The notes under the pieces are model-generated. The model did not search any database. It had not been told where the DNA came from and saw only the letters and a list, made by a program, of their open reading frames with translations. A stretch of 64,000 nt of DNA from CAWAHD01 sp963781785 (GTDB lineage: Bacteria > Planctomycetota > Planctomycetia > Isosphaerales > Isosphaeraceae), in contig CAWAHD010000002.1 in assembly GCA_963781785.1 (NCBI GenBank), positions 3,534,001 through 3,598,000 of the forward strand, given 5' to 3'. Position numbers and translations under genes: made by a program. Below, piece after piece: positions 10,176 through 18,658 of the stretch; position 1 is the stretch's first letter, and the number at the start of each line of letters is the position of its first letter.

Positions 10176-11150
10176 ATGAGAAACGCGGGTTGGCTCTTGC
10201 TGGCGATCCTCGTCGCATATGGCTGCGCGGTGGTCGCGCCGCTTCTGCGATTTCGGCTTGGGGGCAAGGTCGGCGCTTTCGCCGGCTGGTGCTTTGTGCC
10301 GATCATCCTGGTTAGCCCGTTGCTCATCCCATCCGCGAATGTCGGGCTGCGGGCTGCGTGCGCGTTCGCACTGTGCGACATCATCTTCAAGATGGTCGAG
10401 TACTTTCGTCATTGGGGCGATGTGGAGCCGAGCAGAGTCCTGCGCGAATACTACCGCTTCTTGATCCCGTTCCCCGTATTCTCCTTCGTCTATCCTGATC
10501 ACAAGCGGCGGACGCTGCGTCCGGAGAGTCCTTGGCCGCAGGTTCTGCGTCTCTTCTTTGGGATCGTCGGTATGATCATCGCCCTCCAGGCGGTGAGAGG
10601 TCTATCCAGGATCGCCCTGGTCCGATCGAGCTTTGCGCTCAACCATGCCGTGATGTTGCTGACCTTCGTGCTCGCCGTGGAATCGCTGTCGCGAGCGCTC
10701 TGCGGGCTCGAACGCCTGGCAGGATTCGACACAACTCCGATCATCCGAAACGCCTACCTGTCGCGGACTGTCTCCGAGTTCTGGCGACGATACAACGACC
10801 GGATGCATGACTTCCTGTACCGCAACGTTTTCCAGGCGACCGGAGGCCGACGCGCCCCGGTCCGTTCCATGCTGCTGGTGTTCCTGTTCAGCGGATTATT
10901 CCACGAGCTGGCGTTCGCGCTGGCGACCTCGCGACTGACCGGCTATCAGTTCGTGTTCTTCACGATCCAAGGTCCGGCGGCGCTCGCCTCGGGCCGCCTC
11001 GAGCGCCTGGCCAGGCGAGGTGGGATTGCGGGCAAGATCACGGCTCACGGAGCCACGATCCTCTTCGTCGCCGTCACGTCCGTGCTCTTCTTCGACGGGG
11101 TGAGCAAGATCTTCCCCTTTGTTTATGCCAGCCAGTCGCCGCTGCCGTAG
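10176..11150 (+). CDS. MBOAT family acyltransferase (wax-synthase-like)
   Basis: A 324-residue integral membrane protein with about eight hydrophobic segments, among them LLLAILVAYGCAVVAPLL, VLRLFFGIVGMIIAL and ILFVAVTSVLFFDGV. Residues near 205-225 read SEFWRRYNDRMHDFLYRNVF, the signature region of MBOAT and wax-synthase-type O-acyltransferases. FLFSGLFHELAFAL near residue 245 holds the conserved membrane histidine. It probably moves an acyl chain to a hydroxyl acceptor such as a lipid alcohol or glycan. There is no alginate-type partner nearby, so the acceptor is open. Confidence 0.75.
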   Translation: MRNAGWLLLAILVAYGCAVVAPLLRFRLGGKVGAFAGWCFVPIILVSPLLIPSANVGLRAACAFALCDIIFKMVEYFRHWGDVEPSRVLREYYRFLIPFPVFSFVYPDHKRRTLRPESPWPQVLRLFFGIVGMIIALQAVRGLSRIALVRSSFALNHAVMLLTFVLAVESLSRALCGLERLAGFDTTPIIRNAYLSRTVSEFWRRYNDRMHDFLYRNVFQATGGRRAPVRSMLLVFLFSGLFHELAFALATSRLTGYQFVFFTIQGPAALASGRLERLARRGGIAGKITAHGATILFVAVTSVLFFDGVSKIFPFVYASQSPLP

Positions 11151-11202
11151 GACGCGTTCCTCAACAGTATCCGGGCTTTTCCGAGACCTCCGTGGTCTTC
11201 GA

Positions 11203-13107
11203 TCACTCATCGCGACCGGGCGGCACTCCGGTGATGGGTCCCGCTTGGGCTTCTTTGAACGCCGCCAGGCGGTCCGGGGCGTGGGAGGGCGTGGGTTGCT
11301 CTCCCGGCTCGAACAGGATCGTCAGGTCGGCCACATCGCGGTCGACCCGGCCGATGAGCGTATACGGGTTGAGTGGATCGAGGCACTTGTTCTTGGCCGA
11401 AACGCGGTAGCCGGCAGGGGCATAGAACTTGTCGTCGGGGAAGTAGGCGACGACCCAGACTTGGCCGTCGGGCAAGCCGGCCAAGGTGAATCGGCCGGAC
11501 CGGTCGGGCTTCGCACGTAACGTTCCGTCGGCGTTACCGGCTCCGGCGAGGACCTCGACGTTGGCGGGCAAGGGCTTGCCGTCGGCGAAAACAACCCGTC
11601 CGGAGACCATGCGGCCGGGCCGGACCGTCAGGTCGCCCACGTCGATCGCTGAATCTTCGCCGGCGGTTCGCAGCGATTTCGGAGGGACCGCGCCGGCTCG
11701 CTCCAGGCTCCCCGTGGGGACATAGGCCCAGCACGGCGAGTTGGCGGGGACGTGGGGGAAGCGGAACCGGCCAAGAGCGTCGGCCTTGACCTCCGGCGAT
11801 TCGAGGACGTCGAATCCCCAGAGCCCGATGGTTGCGCCGGGGACCGGCTTACCCTCGCGTACGATCCGACCGGTGACGACGCTTCCGCGGTCGATATCCA
11901 GGGTAGGGCTGATTTCCCTGGTCGCCTCCGTGAAATATGCGGTTGGGGCCGGCACGGAGACATCAACTCGCGGCGTCAGCGAGAGCTCAGTTCGTGGCCC
12001 GATCTCGATGTAATAGGCGTTGGAGGCCAGGCCGGGGGCGTCGATGTGGAGCTTGAATCGGAATTCAGGCTTCGCCTCGGCAGTGATCGTGAAGCTCCCG
12101 TCAGGACCAGTCGTCACGACCTCCTCGCGGATCTTGAGCAGCGGCGACCTCAACTTCGCGCCGGCTACTGGCTTGCCGTCCGGTCCGGCGACCCAGCCCT
12201 TGATGACCACGCCGGTCCCCAATGCCTTGGCCTCGTTGGCCCTCGCGATTCCGGTTGGGATCGCGGGGAACCGCGACCAAGCCCAGACGCCCGCGACCGA
12301 AGCGGCGGCGAGCAGTACACAACTCAAAGCGATTTTCTGTTTGTGGATGAACATAGCCCGAAGTACCTCCCCGGCGAGGGCGGCCGACGCCGGGACCGAC
12401 CCGGCCGTCGCCAGCCCTCCTTTCGTGCTCCAGAGCATCGCGAGCCGGACCGTCCCCTGTGCCCAAGCGGCGGAGACCGATTCCGGTGGCGGCGGCGCGA
12501 TCAACAGTCCGGTGACGGGGCCGAGCCCTCGGCGCATCAGTCGGGACCGGAGTCGTTCGCAGCCGCGGGCCAGGCGGGTCTGGAGGGTGCGGACGGGGCA
12601 GCGCAGTTGGTGGGCGGCCTGGACGTAACTCAGGCCTTCGAGGTAACAAAGTACGATCGGCATGCGGTAGCGTTCGGGGAGCCGGGCGAGCTCCTCGTGG
12701 ACCTCGGGCCAGGGCTCGCGCCGGGGCGACGCGTCGGCTGCGAGCTCGGCCGCCCGCCGTTCTCGGGCGTGTCGTCGTGCGGCATCGGCGTTAGCCCGCG
12801 CGGAGACGCGGCAGGCGACACCGTGAAGCCAGGCGGAAAGCGAGTCGGTGGACTGGATCGAGCGGGCCGAGCGAGCGAGAATCAGGAGCGTCGCCTGGGC
12901 GGCGTCCTCGGCGTCGTGGTAGTCGCCGGTGATGTGCTGGCAGGTGCGCCGGACCATCGCCCCGTGTCGCTCGACGAGGGCGGTGAACACTGCCTCCGCG
13001 ATGTCCGGCGGGCCGGCGATGAAGCGTTCGAGCAGGGCACTATCCGGCAGGCCGGCGAATGACCCGGCCCGGAACAAAGTCTCGAGATACGTCTGACTAC
13101 CCGCCAC
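11203..13107 (-). CDS. ECF sigma factor with transmembrane and extracytoplasmic extension
   Basis: A 634-residue planctomycete-type fusion. Residues 35-105 are sigma region 2 (FTALVERHGAMVRRTCQHITGDYHDAEDAAQATLLILAR). Residues 135-190 are region 4 (LARLPERYRMPIVLCYLEGLSYVQAAHQL). A single membrane segment at about 258-277 (IALSCVLLAAASVAGVWAWS) separates this cytoplasmic head from an outer part with three or more carboxypeptidase-regulatory-like beta-sandwich domains (GxVxGPDGKPVAGAK, VTGRIVREGKPVPGATI, VSGRVVFADGKPLPA). The outer part probably receives a signal, with no separate anti-sigma factor visible. It is intact, and lies 127 bases downstream of the esterase gene on the same strand. 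Confidence 0.88.
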   Translation of the reverse strand: MAGSQTYLETLFRAGSFAGLPDSALLERFIAGPPDIAEAVFTALVERHGAMVRRTCQHITGDYHDAEDAAQATLLILARSARSIQSTDSLSAWLHGVACRVSARANADAARRHARERRAAELAADASPRREPWPEVHEELARLPERYRMPIVLCYLEGLSYVQAAHQLRCPVRTLQTRLARGCERLRSRLMRRGLGPVTGLLIAPPPPESVSAAWAQGTVRLAMLWSTKGGLATAGSVPASAALAGEVLRAMFIHKQKIALSCVLLAAASVAGVWAWSRFPAIPTGIARANEAKALGTGVVIKGWVAGPDGKPVAGAKLRSPLLKIREEVVTTGPDGSFTITAEAKPEFRFKLHIDAPGLASNAYYIEIGPRTELSLTPRVDVSVPAPTAYFTEATREISPTLDIDRGSVVTGRIVREGKPVPGATIGLWGFDVLESPEVKADALGRFRFPHVPANSPCWAYVPTGSLERAGAVPPKSLRTAGEDSAIDVGDLTVRPGRMVSGRVVFADGKPLPANVEVLAGAGNADGTLRAKPDRSGRFTLAGLPDGQVWVVAYFPDDKFYAPAGYRVSAKNKCLDPLNPYTLIGRVDRDVADLTILFEPGEQPTPSHAPDRLAAFKEAQAGPITGVPPGRDE

Positions 13108-13234
13108 TCAACCGCCCGGCTTCGGACCAGGCCTCCGGTCTTTTCATCCATCGCGAACCTCATACAAGGGTGCCAACCGCTAAGCCAGAATGCTTCAAAA
13201 TTCTTTCCGAATCTCATAACGCACTCAGTGCCCG

Positions 13235-16200
13235 TCAGCGCTTCCTTTCTCGCGCAGGCTCACGCTCCAAGAGTTTGCTCAGAGTGGTTGCGACAGCTTC
13301 TGCCCAGATCTCGTAGCCTTTCTTGCTCGGGTGCAGGGCGTCGCTCATCACATCGGCTGGAATGTTCCCATCCGAGTTCAGAAATTTGGCGCCAATGTCC
13401 AGGTAGTTAACCTTGTCGCCATCGTCGAGCTTGGAGATCGCGCTATTGATCTCGCGAATGGTCCGGCGAACCGGATCGCTGGCTCTGCCTCGAGGAAAGA
13501 CGCCCAGGAGCAGGATTCTGGACTCAGGAAAACACTTTCGCAGCAGCAAAACGACAGCACCGATTCCCTCGGCAATTTCTTCGGCCGAGTTTCTTCCGGT
13601 GTTATTTGTTCCAATCATCAACATGACGGCCTTGGGAGAAATCCCCTCTCCTTCACCGTTCAGGAGTCGATACAACACCCCCTGCGTTGTGTCGCCTGCG
13701 ACGCCGAAGTTCGCGATTTTCCACTGCCCGAAGTGCTTGTCGAGCACCTGCTTGCCCGCGAACGGACCACGTTCGTTGCGCCAGAAGTCCGTGATTGAAT
13801 CACCCATCAAGAGAAGCTCGGCCTTCCCTTCCTTGGCGACCGCCACGTTTGCTTGGTGCTTCTGACGAAAAAACGGAGCCAATCCGGGAACAATCGCTGA
13901 ATTTGATCGCGGAACGCGGACTTCCACAAGCGACGGGAACGCCTTCAAAACCGCCTTGACCTGGGGATCGGCGGACTCCTTGAAATCCGCGAGCGCCTTC
14001 TCGGCTAGCGCCAGATCCTGCGCAGTTGGTCTCCTGATCCGGACAGCATCCGGGACTTCGACTGCACGCGGCGAAGAGGGTCGAGATACGACGTCTCTGG
14101 CAGGTGCCTGCGCCTGCGCAGCGCTGGGATCGCCGGTCGGAGGCGGCGCGTGATCTTCTGCGGCCGGGGGCCCCATGATCTCCGTGAGGATCGGCTTCAG
14201 GCCTTCGGCCCAAATGTCGTAGCCTTTCGCTTCGAGATGCAGGCCGTCGGACGATATGCCCGCAAGGAGCTTGCCGTCTGTGTCCGCTAATTTGTCGTTG
14301 ATGTTCAGAAAGCGAATTCTCTTGCCGTCAGCCAACCGTGAAAGCTGCGTGTTGATCTGCTCGATCGTTTCCTTGAGGGACATGTTCTGCGAGCGCGGAA
14401 AGACACCGGTCAGCACAATCGCGGCTTCCGGTGCTTTTTGCTGGAAAACGCCAATGATTGTCTTGATCCCCGTGACAACTTCATCGACCTTGGCTTTGCC
14501 TGTAGATCCTCTCCCGGGCAGGTTGTTCGTGCCGGCCTGGAGCACGATCACCTTGGGGGAGACACCATCGAGCTCGCCGTTTTGCAGGCGCCAGAGAATG
14601 TTCTCTGTGGTATCGCCGCCCCAGCCAAAGTTGGCTGCGTTGCGGCCAAAAAAGTGCCTGTTCCACTGGGCGAGGAATTGGGGAAAGTCCGTCGCGCCCC
14701 ATCGTCGCGTGATCGAGTCGCCTTCGAAGTAGACATCGATTCGGCCTTGCTTCGCTTTGGCCAGGAGCTGCTCGTGGGCTGCGATGGACATGGGATCGGT
14801 TCGCTTGATTGCTTTGTGCTGCGGCTTTGCCGGCACTGCGTCCGTTGCGACTTCTCCATCCGCTCTTGCGAAGTATTTGCCTGCCCACTTGATGAAATGC
14901 TCGACGTTCGGCTCATCCGTGTGGCCGCCGTCGTGTTGTCGCCAGGCGAGCTCGCCGTCGAGCAATTCCACGTTCACAGCAGGCATCTTTTCGGTCTTAA
15001 AATCATCACTGCGTCCCAGATCGCGGGCACCGAGCAATCGAAACACCGGCTGGGCCGCGATCGCGGCCATGAAGCTGCCCTGATGATCGAGCCACCTGGC
15101 ATCGCCGCGTTCCGGAATCCCGTGGCTGATGAAAGTCAGGCGAGGAGCACAGAGAGCCAGCGTCATGTGCGAATCGACGGGCAGATTCTCGGCAGTACGG
15201 CGGCCGAACGTGGCTTCTTGAGCGGAGTACTTCATGTAGTTGCCGGCCATCCAGTGATAACCGCCAGACGATGCCAGGTTCTCCAGGCTCTCGCCGAAGT
15301 TACGACGATAAAGCTTTGTCCCACCCGCACCGCCCGATGCAATCAAACCCATTGCAAAGCGTTGATCAAACGCCATCGTGACCAGCGCGGCCTTGCCGTA
15401 ACGCGACACACCGGCGATGCCGACTCGTTTCGCGTTGACGCCCGGTTCGGTTTCGAGGTAGTCCAATGCTCGCGATGCACCCCAACCCCAGGCGCGCAGC
15501 GCGCCCCAGTCATCGGGCTTGCGGGGCTGGCCGTGATTCGTCAGACCGATGATGCCGCGCGTCAGACCTGCACCAACCGGCTTTGCATCCGCGCTCGCGT
15601 TTCTCTGGAACCGGTTGCGCTGAAAGCCGCCTGAATCGTCTTGAACCGCTGTCGGATTGAGGATGGCACAACCCCATCCGGCTGCGATCAGCTTGTCTTC
15701 TTTCGACGGCGGACGCGGGCCACTCTGACCGCCCCGGCCACCTCGTCCTGCAAAGGCGAATGGCGAAGGCTCAAATGGTGTCCATCCGAAGCTCATCAGT
15801 ACGGGCACTCGTCCCGATCTATCTTTGGGCAGCGTCAACGACAGGGAGATGTTGACTTTGATCTCAGGGCAAGCCGCATTGTCGACGACTCCGATCACGT
15901 GCTTCTGGATCGCTGGTTTGCCGCCTGCATTGATCTCGCGCGTCTGGCGGACTTCCCACTTGACGCTGGGGACGTTAGTGGGAATGCGGCCGTAGACTTC
16001 TCTCTCAAGTAACTCGACAATTTCCGGGCGGCGGCTTTTCCACCACTGTTCCGGCGAGGTGACTTTTTCGCCGTTTGCTAACTTCATGACGTCGGGCAGG
16101 TCCGGATACGGGTTCGCGCTGGCTTCCTTGTAATTGGCGCCATTCGGCGCGTTTTCATTGGCGTTGCGCCCCGGTCGCAGCTTCGTGACGCCGAGCTGCT

Positions 16201-16378
16201 CGAGCATGTTTTGATGGTCCTGCTGAGTGGTGAAAATCACCGCCTTGGAAGCGGGTTCCTGAGACACCTTTTCCGCGGCTGACTGGACCGCAGAATCTCC
16301 AGCGCAGACGGTCTGGGGCCACATCAGCAGCCCGGTGACCAGCAGGAATAGCGATGATCTGAGGAAGAGTCGGGACAT
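13235..16378 (-). CDS. Secreted three-domain esterase: CE15-like plus two SGNH hydrolases
   Basis: A 1047-residue protein with a signal peptide (residues 1-26, cleavage after VCA). Residues 60-505 are a CE15 glucuronoyl-esterase-like alpha/beta domain, with GVSRYGK (Ser325) as nucleophile elbow and a likely catalytic His486 in HTDEPNVEHF. Two SGNH/GDSL domains follow. The first (545-735) has GDS at 553-555, GGDT, GTNN and DGLH at 711-714. The second (850-1040) has GDS at 859-861, GDTT, GTNN at 923-926 and DALH at 1013-1016. A proline-rich linker lies near 738-775. All three active sites look complete. It probably acts on lignin-carbohydrate or acetylated plant polysaccharide. No frameshift was found over 3.1 kb. 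Confidence 0.85.
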   Translation of the reverse strand: MSRLFLRSSLFLLVTGLLMWPQTVCAGDSAVQSAAEKVSQEPASKAVIFTTQQDHQNMLEQLGVTKLRPGRNANENAPNGANYKEASANPYPDLPDVMKLANGEKVTSPEQWWKSRRPEIVELLEREVYGRIPTNVPSVKWEVRQTREINAGGKPAIQKHVIGVVDNAACPEIKVNISLSLTLPKDRSGRVPVLMSFGWTPFEPSPFAFAGRGGRGGQSGPRPPSKEDKLIAAGWGCAILNPTAVQDDSGGFQRNRFQRNASADAKPVGAGLTRGIIGLTNHGQPRKPDDWGALRAWGWGASRALDYLETEPGVNAKRVGIAGVSRYGKAALVTMAFDQRFAMGLIASGGAGGTKLYRRNFGESLENLASSGGYHWMAGNYMKYSAQEATFGRRTAENLPVDSHMTLALCAPRLTFISHGIPERGDARWLDHQGSFMAAIAAQPVFRLLGARDLGRSDDFKTEKMPAVNVELLDGELAWRQHDGGHTDEPNVEHFIKWAGKYFARADGEVATDAVPAKPQHKAIKRTDPMSIAAHEQLLAKAKQGRIDVYFEGDSITRRWGATDFPQFLAQWNRHFFGRNAANFGWGGDTTENILWRLQNGELDGVSPKVIVLQAGTNNLPGRGSTGKAKVDEVVTGIKTIIGVFQQKAPEAAIVLTGVFPRSQNMSLKETIEQINTQLSRLADGKRIRFLNINDKLADTDGKLLAGISSDGLHLEAKGYDIWAEGLKPILTEIMGPPAAEDHAPPPTGDPSAAQAQAPARDVVSRPSSPRAVEVPDAVRIRRPTAQDLALAEKALADFKESADPQVKAVLKAFPSLVEVRVPRSNSAIVPGLAPFFRQKHQANVAVAKEGKAELLLMGDSITDFWRNERGPFAGKQVLDKHFGQWKIANFGVAGDTTQGVLYRLLNGEGEGISPKAVMLMIGTNNTGRNSAEEIAEGIGAVVLLLRKCFPESRILLLGVFPRGRASDPVRRTIREINSAISKLDDGDKVNYLDIGAKFLNSDGNIPADVMSDALHPSKKGYEIWAEAVATTLSKLLEREPARERKR

Positions 16379-16406
16379 TGTTCACCTTCTTGAGCAGGTG
16401 GGTTTG

Positions 16407-17235
16407 CTACTTCTTTGGAAACGCAGCGTAAGTGATGATCGGCACCCGCGCGTTTCCGGTCGTGATCGACAACGGCGAGCGTCCTTTCCAGCGAGCTTTC
16501 AGTCGCGCGACACCTTCCGGAGTCACCTTCGTGCGGCTCAAGCCGAGTGTTGTGAGTCCTTGAAGCCGCAGTAACCGGTCGAGGCCTGTGTCGGTCACGC
16601 TCGTACCGCTCAGGTCGAGCCTGGTCAGGCCGCCCATTCCATCGGCCAGCTCCGCCAGCGTTTGATCAGAAGCGTCCGTTTCGCTCAAGTCCAGGTCGTG
16701 CAATGCCCACGTGGGGAAATGGAACGCCCCGCGCGATCCGGTTTCCGGAGAGCTTGAGGCCCAGGGGATGGTCAAGGCCTCGATAGCGGAAGAGACATGA
16801 GACGTCCGTGACCCGAGTCCGGCTCAGATCGACGAATCGACCGGCGAGGGCGTCACGGAGAAGTTCGAGCCCGGCGTTGCTGATCTCGGTGTCGGAGAGG
16901 TTGATCTGGCCGACGTGCTGGAACGCGCGGAGGTGGGCCAAGTCTCGATCGGTGATGTGCGAGTGGCTCAAGTCGACGATGGCCGCAACTCTCATGTCGA
17001 AGAGATCAGGCCCGGCGTATCTCCGGACCCAACCTTGGCTGTCGTCAACGAGAAGCACGTTCCCGCCGAGCTGGACGAGCGCGGCGGCCGCCCTTTGCTC
17101 GTCCCGGTAAGGAGCGCGCAGAAAATAGTCGAGCAGCGCAAAGAGCACGGCGAAAAAGGCGATCGTCCCGAGACCGGACTGCAAGCTAAACCGGAGTCGA
17201 TTTGTCGTTGGTGCTGAGGCAATCGAATTGCTCAC
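16407..17235 (-). CDS. Membrane-anchored leucine-rich repeat protein (frameshifted)
   Basis: About 275 residues read in two frames that switch near 16730. The N-terminus has a membrane segment (LGTIAFFAVLFALLDYFL). The outer part consists of LRR units such as AAIVDLSHSHITDRDLAHLRAF, INLSDTEISNAGLELLRD, and, in the second frame, LHDLDLSETDASDQTLAEL, TRLDLSGTSVTDTGLDRLLRL and TTLGLSRTKVTPEGVARLKARW. The LDLSxTxVTDxGL pattern is the cysteine-free planctomycete LRR type. It is a probable protein-interaction scaffold at the membrane. It lies 28 bases upstream of the esterase gene on the same strand and may be co-transcribed. Confidence 0.75.
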
Positions 17236-17523
17236 GATAACGCTCCGCGCGACGAGCCCGACGATCGCGGAGGATTTCCCAGTTGCGGGTCACTTGACCC
17301 ATCCGAATCGGGGCCGTTTCTTCGATTCACTTCAATTTGACTTGGCAACGTGCGGAAACGCAAAGGAATTCTGGCTCATCCGAGTCGTGGCCGGCGTGAG
17401 GGAACGGGAACGACCGGCGCCGGCGAGGAGTTGCAAAAACTTGCAGGGGATTGTCGAAAAGGCGTTGTCCCGAACGACTACAGGCAGTTGCACCGCAGTC
17501 GGTACTTCGATCATGAGGTCGCC
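17236..17523. other. Intergenic region between divergent genes
   Basis: It separates the leftward LRR gene from the rightward DGPF gene pair. No gene or confident promoter was recognised. Confidence 0.4.
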
Positions 17524-17985
17524 ATGAAATTCTTATGCCTGGTTTACCAAGACGAAGAGAAGCTCGCCGCCTTGTCACAAGGCGAGATGGACTCGCTGGT
17601 TGGGGCGTGCATTGGGTGGGTCGAAGAGCTGGAGAAAGCCGGCAAACACGTTTTGTCGGCGGGCCTCCAATCGGTTCGGTCCGCGACGACCGTCCGCATC
17701 CGAGACGGCAAGCTGCTTACCACCGACGGCCCCTTTGCCGAGACCAAGGAATTCCTGGGCGGGTTCACGCTCATCGATGCCAAGGACCTCGACGAGGCTT
17801 TGCGGATTGCCGCGAAATTCCCGTCGGCAGGGATCGGCAGCATGGAGGTACGGCCGCTCCTTGAACCTGGAAAAGCCATGGCCGACCCGCTCGACCAGAA
17901 GATCGCGGCGGCCATTCTTCAGAACGCTCCCGGAGTCGACCTACTCACGGCCTCGAAAATGATTTCACACCCACAACCCGGCTAG
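17524..17985 (+). CDS. YciI-like DGPF-domain protein
   Basis: A 153-residue soluble protein beginning MKFLCLVYQDEEKLAAL, with the family hallmark TTDGPFAETKEFLGGF near residues 60-75 and AKDLDEALRIAAKFPSAGIGSMEVRPL after it. This ferredoxin-like fold (YCII/DGPF) has no firmly assigned reaction and is commonly encoded next to ECF sigma factors. A C-terminal tail of about 35 residues exceeds the usual family length. A paralogue follows 11 bases later. Confidence 0.85.
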   Translation: MKFLCLVYQDEEKLAALSQGEMDSLVGACIGWVEELEKAGKHVLSAGLQSVRSATTVRIRDGKLLTTDGPFAETKEFLGGFTLIDAKDLDEALRIAAKFPSAGIGSMEVRPLLEPGKAMADPLDQKIAAAILQNAPGVDLLTASKMISHPQPG

Positions 17986-17996
17986 ACGGAGGAAGC

Positions 17997-18407
17997 ATGA
18001 GATACCTCTGCATGGTCTGCTACGAGCAGAAGACGCTTGACGACCTTTCCAAGTCCGAATTCGACGCACTCGTAGTCGAATCGCTCGCGTACGACGATGC
18101 GCTCAAGAAGGACGGGCATTACCTCTACTCCGGCGCGCTCCAGTCGGTGGAGACGGCAAAGACCCTGCGCATTCAGTCCGGCAAGGTGTTGACCACCGAC
18201 GGACCATTCATCGAGACGAAAGAGCATATCGGCGGGTTTATCGTCATCGAAGCGCGCCACATGGACGAGGCGGTCCGGCTCGCTTCAAGGATCCCGCCGG
18301 CGCGTCTCGGCCCGATCGAGGTCCGGCCCATCCAGGAGCTCGAACCGCACCCTGAACAGCGCGGGCGGCCCGAATTGGGGACGGAAGCCGGGACAATCCG
18401 CACGTGA
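17997..18407 (+). CDS. YciI-like DGPF-domain protein, paralogue
   Basis: A 136-residue paralogue of the preceding gene (MRYLCMVCYEQKTLDDL; TTDGPFIETKEHIGGF; IPPARLGPIEVRPI). GACGGAGGAAGC gives a good ribosome site before the ATG. The two genes form a unit with 11 bases between them. An ECF sigma gene of the kind usually paired with DGPF proteins would be expected downstream, but only a gene remnant follows on this strand. Confidence 0.85.
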   Translation: MRYLCMVCYEQKTLDDLSKSEFDALVVESLAYDDALKKDGHYLYSGALQSVETAKTLRIQSGKVLTTDGPFIETKEHIGGFIVIEARHMDEAVRLASRIPPARLGPIEVRPIQELEPHPEQRGRPELGTEAGTIRT

Positions 18408-18528
18408 TGGCCGGCACTGGCATGATCGGGATCGAGATTCTGGGAGACCCGCCTGATGTGGATGCAGTCGTCATTCCGTAGGGCGGCGGCGGGTTGACGT
18501 GCGGCATCGCGTCGCACCGGGATACCAA
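18404..18528 (+). pseudogene. Fragment of a PLP-dependent threonine dehydratase-like gene
   Basis: The frame reads VMAGTGMIGIEILGDPPDVDAVVIP, a stop (TAG 18479), then GGGGLTCGIASHRD. This matches the GxGTIGLEILEQLPDVDAVVVPVGGGGLIxGIA core of serine/threonine dehydratases, including the glycine loop that binds PLP phosphate. Only about 40 of about 320 residues remain and the stop splits the motif, so it is a relic. It overlaps the end of the DGPF gene by four bases. Confidence 0.6.
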
Positions 18529-18658
18529 CAGGCGGTTCGAGTTCACCAAATGATCGCGCTGGCCAGGGGTAAGTCAAGCTCGGCGTAGTGCCGCGCGGTA
18601 ACGCTGAGCGTCACCATTTCTGGGAGTGTGCGGACGTCGCAGGCTTCTTCTGAGCTGC

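Noticed and set aside
11752..13062. 436-codon plus-strand frame inside the ECF fusion gene
   Set aside because: Shadow of the intact sigma factor, rich in Gly/Arg/Pro without motif.
14438..15634. 398-codon plus-strand frame inside the esterase gene
   Set aside because: The minus strand carries three intact active sites; the plus frame has no domain signature.
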